From contig CM034139.1 of the NCBI GenBank assembly GCA_019914995.1, positions 2,644,461-2,708,460 on the forward strand: a DNA stretch of 64,000 bases, written 5' to 3'. The DNA is from Acanthochlamys bracteata (taxonomy: Eukaryota; Streptophyta; Magnoliopsida; Pandanales; Velloziaceae). A program made the translations under genes and the position numbers. Positions 61,869 through 64,000 of the stretch are shown piece by piece (position 1 is the stretch's first letter; each line of letters opens with the position of its first letter). The notes under the pieces were generated by a model that saw only the letters and a program-made list of their open reading frames with translations, was not told the origin of the DNA and ran no database searches.

Positions 61869-64000
61869 CTGCAGGGGAAAAAAGATATTAGATTCAAATT
61901 TTTAAAAAAAAACCAAAGCAAGTAGTAACTGAGCTAAAATAAGCTAAGAGATCCAAGCAATAATTTAAAAAAACATCAACAAGTTGAATACAAACACACA
62001 ATAGGCCTACCAATGCTGCAGATTTGTAGAATTTCCCAAGAAGAGGATTCTGCAGACAGTCCTACATTTGTACGTATAAATTGGCTTCTTATAACACCAC
62101 TTCAATGTAACTATTACTTTCAGGTTTTTAGATAGACTTTACAAAACATCATTTGTATATCCATTAATTGAGGAGTTGCACGGAGCAGCTTCAGCCAGCT
62201 TTGCATTTAGCCTCAAAAGCTACAACATTAGAGGGTAACATCACCGTCCAGTGGTGATTGAAGCACACTCAGAAAAGGTGTCCTAAGTCGTTGTCATCTT
62301 CAACTTCCATTGAATGAAAGATGTACAATTTTAACAACATAATTCATAAAAAAGACAATTCAAACAATTTTTCTACTGGAAAAAGGATTTCAAACATGAC
62401 AGTTATATATGCCTTCACTTCATTGAATCACATGCATAAAGCTCAACTTACCACACAAACTGAATGAATCACTGACATATATAGTTTGAATGTATAGATA
62501 TCTGAAGCTACTTAATGCTATTAATTTCTTCCTTTCAAAGTCACAAATTGCAGTAAGTGTTAATGGAAGAGCATTCATGGCTCCATTTTAATCCTCATAC
62601 AATAATGCAACAGCAATGCAAGATAAAGGCATCTGGGTTCCAATAATCAAAGAAACACATTACAATAGCATCTAGAAAATCTCACTTTTGAAGAGACACC
62701 TGAGGTTCCTTTCAAGGTAGTAGGTATATGCTATACACAATCTCTTACTAAAAGGGTCATTATGATACAAAGTTGAGCAAGTGCAAGTTTTCCAAGCTGA
62801 AACAGGTTCAACAAAAAGTTTGAAAACAGAAACCACAAAACCTAGGGCGTGTTTCAATCGTCCGGAACTCCAGTTTCTCCTGCAAGAATTGGAGTTCCGA
62901 AGAGTTCATATGTTTCATTTGCACAAGAAACTGGAAACTTCAGTTCCACACACGGAACTCCAGCTTCAATTTTCTTATTTGCACACCTCCAAATGCAGTT
63001 CCATCTTTCAATGTCCAACTCACTTCCAAAAATAATTGAAATACAAAAATTAACTCCACTTCCAACCTATTTTTTAAAAAACTCTACTTTCTATTTTTCA
63101 CTTACGCGAAACTCAATTACGGAGAAATGATGGCACATGAGGGAAAAAGTTCCTAATAATCTATCTAGTTAACCATGCCTGTGTTAACTGACAGAGTAGC
63201 TGCACATGCTACTGTAGATAAATGATTTTCATTCCAGCAAACTAGGTAGACAGGCAATGCTGTTAAAGAAATTGGAGTAACAAGACAAAACCAAAAAAAC
63301 ACTGAGCTGGTGGCTTACTATGCCAAATCCTCCCATACATATCAGCGGAGTGCAGTATTGTTTTACCAATACATTTCCAACCAACAAACAAATTGGTTTA
63401 TCTCTACTAAGGATCCTGAATGCCTTTGTTCTGGGCGCAAAGGTGTTATTTGACTAAGGGTGAGTTTGGATGGTTGTGAGGAAAATAACATTCCTATGAA
63501 TAACACATAATAGTTTTCAGCATAAGAACTTCATTTAAAGTGTTTTTTGTGTTTGGAAGAACCACTCAAGAAGTAATTTCTTGCGCTCTTATTTGGAATT
63601 TATTTGAAAAGTGAAAAAACAGTATTTTCATATTGCAAATCACCTAAAATACATGAATCCGCATTGCTACTTGACAAATATGGTAGAGATAAGAGGAAAG
63701 TGGAGATAGAGAAGGTTTAAATATAGGAGAGGAAAAGTGTATCCTAACTTACAGGGTAGAGCTTATCAAACAAGTCCCTTTCTTTTGGCTTTTCGCATAA
63801 CCACCAAGGTGTTGGACTAGGTACATCCGAATTCATTTTATTAGAGCAAAAGCAGCTTAAAGCAGAAAGAACAGCGTCAGGCTAAACAGCTGCAGCCTAA
63901 GAGTCAAAATCATGCCAGTAAAAGAAAGTTCCAAAAAGATCAGCCGATGAATCTCACAAGCAAATGGCCAGTTGGATGTGCTCCAAAGGACACGTGGACT
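61869..64000. other. Long LSF1 intron running to the window edge
   Basis: No further LSF1 exon was found on the minus strand here; the PDZ-domain exon would be expected next. The stretch is AT-rich and looks intronic, with a hairpin at 62863-62899 and GTTTGG-type repeat ends near 63460-63560. The open frames at 62781-63035 and 62849-63130 (plus) span the hairpin repeats and are not supported. Confidence 0.5.
62863..62899. repeat. Inverted repeat with related copies nearby
   Basis: CGGAACTCCA (62863-62872) and TGGAGTTCCG (62890-62899) are perfect 10-bp arms around a 17-bp loop. Further GGAACTCCAG and CAGTTCCA words occur in the next 110 bp, so the unit seems to have been reused several times. 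Confidence 0.65.

Noticed and set aside
61869-64000. Search for the missing 5' LSF1 exons
   Set aside because: No minus-strand segment resembling the PDZ-like region or plastid leader was found, so the exons are placed outside the window.
1-64000. CRISPR arrays, operons, rRNA genes and bacterial-type systems
   Set aside because: None is present; all coding evidence is spliced plant nuclear genes and transposon remnants.

Overview
The window is nuclear DNA of a flowering plant, most likely a eudicot. It is AT-rich, its genes are split into many exons with GT-AG introns, two of its proteins carry plastid-type leaders, and every recognised gene family is a plant form. I cannot name the species. 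Genes were found by walking splice sites on both strands and requiring reading phase to hold across every junction. All five gene models close in frame.

Layout: (1) 1981-8777, minus strand: an 8-exon gene for the thylakoid-lumen serine protease DEG1/DEGP1. (2) 9611-21068, minus: a 13-exon gene for a 397-residue plant protein that I do not recognise and that has a beta-barrel-like look. (3) 21.1-37.1 kb: a gene-poor block with decayed hAT transposons (23.9-25.7 kb and about 29.7-34.3 kb) and many short tandem duplications; a third hAT relic lies in an intron of gene 2. (4) 37145-41983, minus: a beta-carbonic anhydrase with two alternative first exons, one encoding a plastid leader and one encoding only six residues. 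(5) 42.0-49.2 kb: AT-rich spacer with MITE-like repeats. (6) 49192-52712, plus: a 12-exon AMSH-like (JAMM/MPN+) deubiquitinase with an unfamiliar N-terminal region. (7) 54067-61868, minus: the 3' eight exons of LSF1, the plastid starch phosphoglucan phosphatase-like protein; its 5' exons lie beyond position 64000.

The genes are an ordinary eukaryotic mixture and not an operon. DEG1, the long carbonic anhydrase form and LSF1 are plastid proteins (photosystem II repair, CO2/bicarbonate interconversion, starch turnover). The AMSH-like protein would act in ubiquitin and endosomal sorting. AMSH and LSF1 are convergent and share a 1.35 kb spacer that holds a MITE-like repeat.

I found no defence system, gene cluster or other clearly new system. 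The points most worth following are the uncharacterised 13-exon gene, the two-first-exon carbonic anhydrase that is shortened at both ends, the N-terminal extension of the AMSH-like protein, a captured and frameshifted gene fragment next to a perfect 15-bp inverted repeat, and a possible organelle-derived insertion inside DEG1 intron 1.
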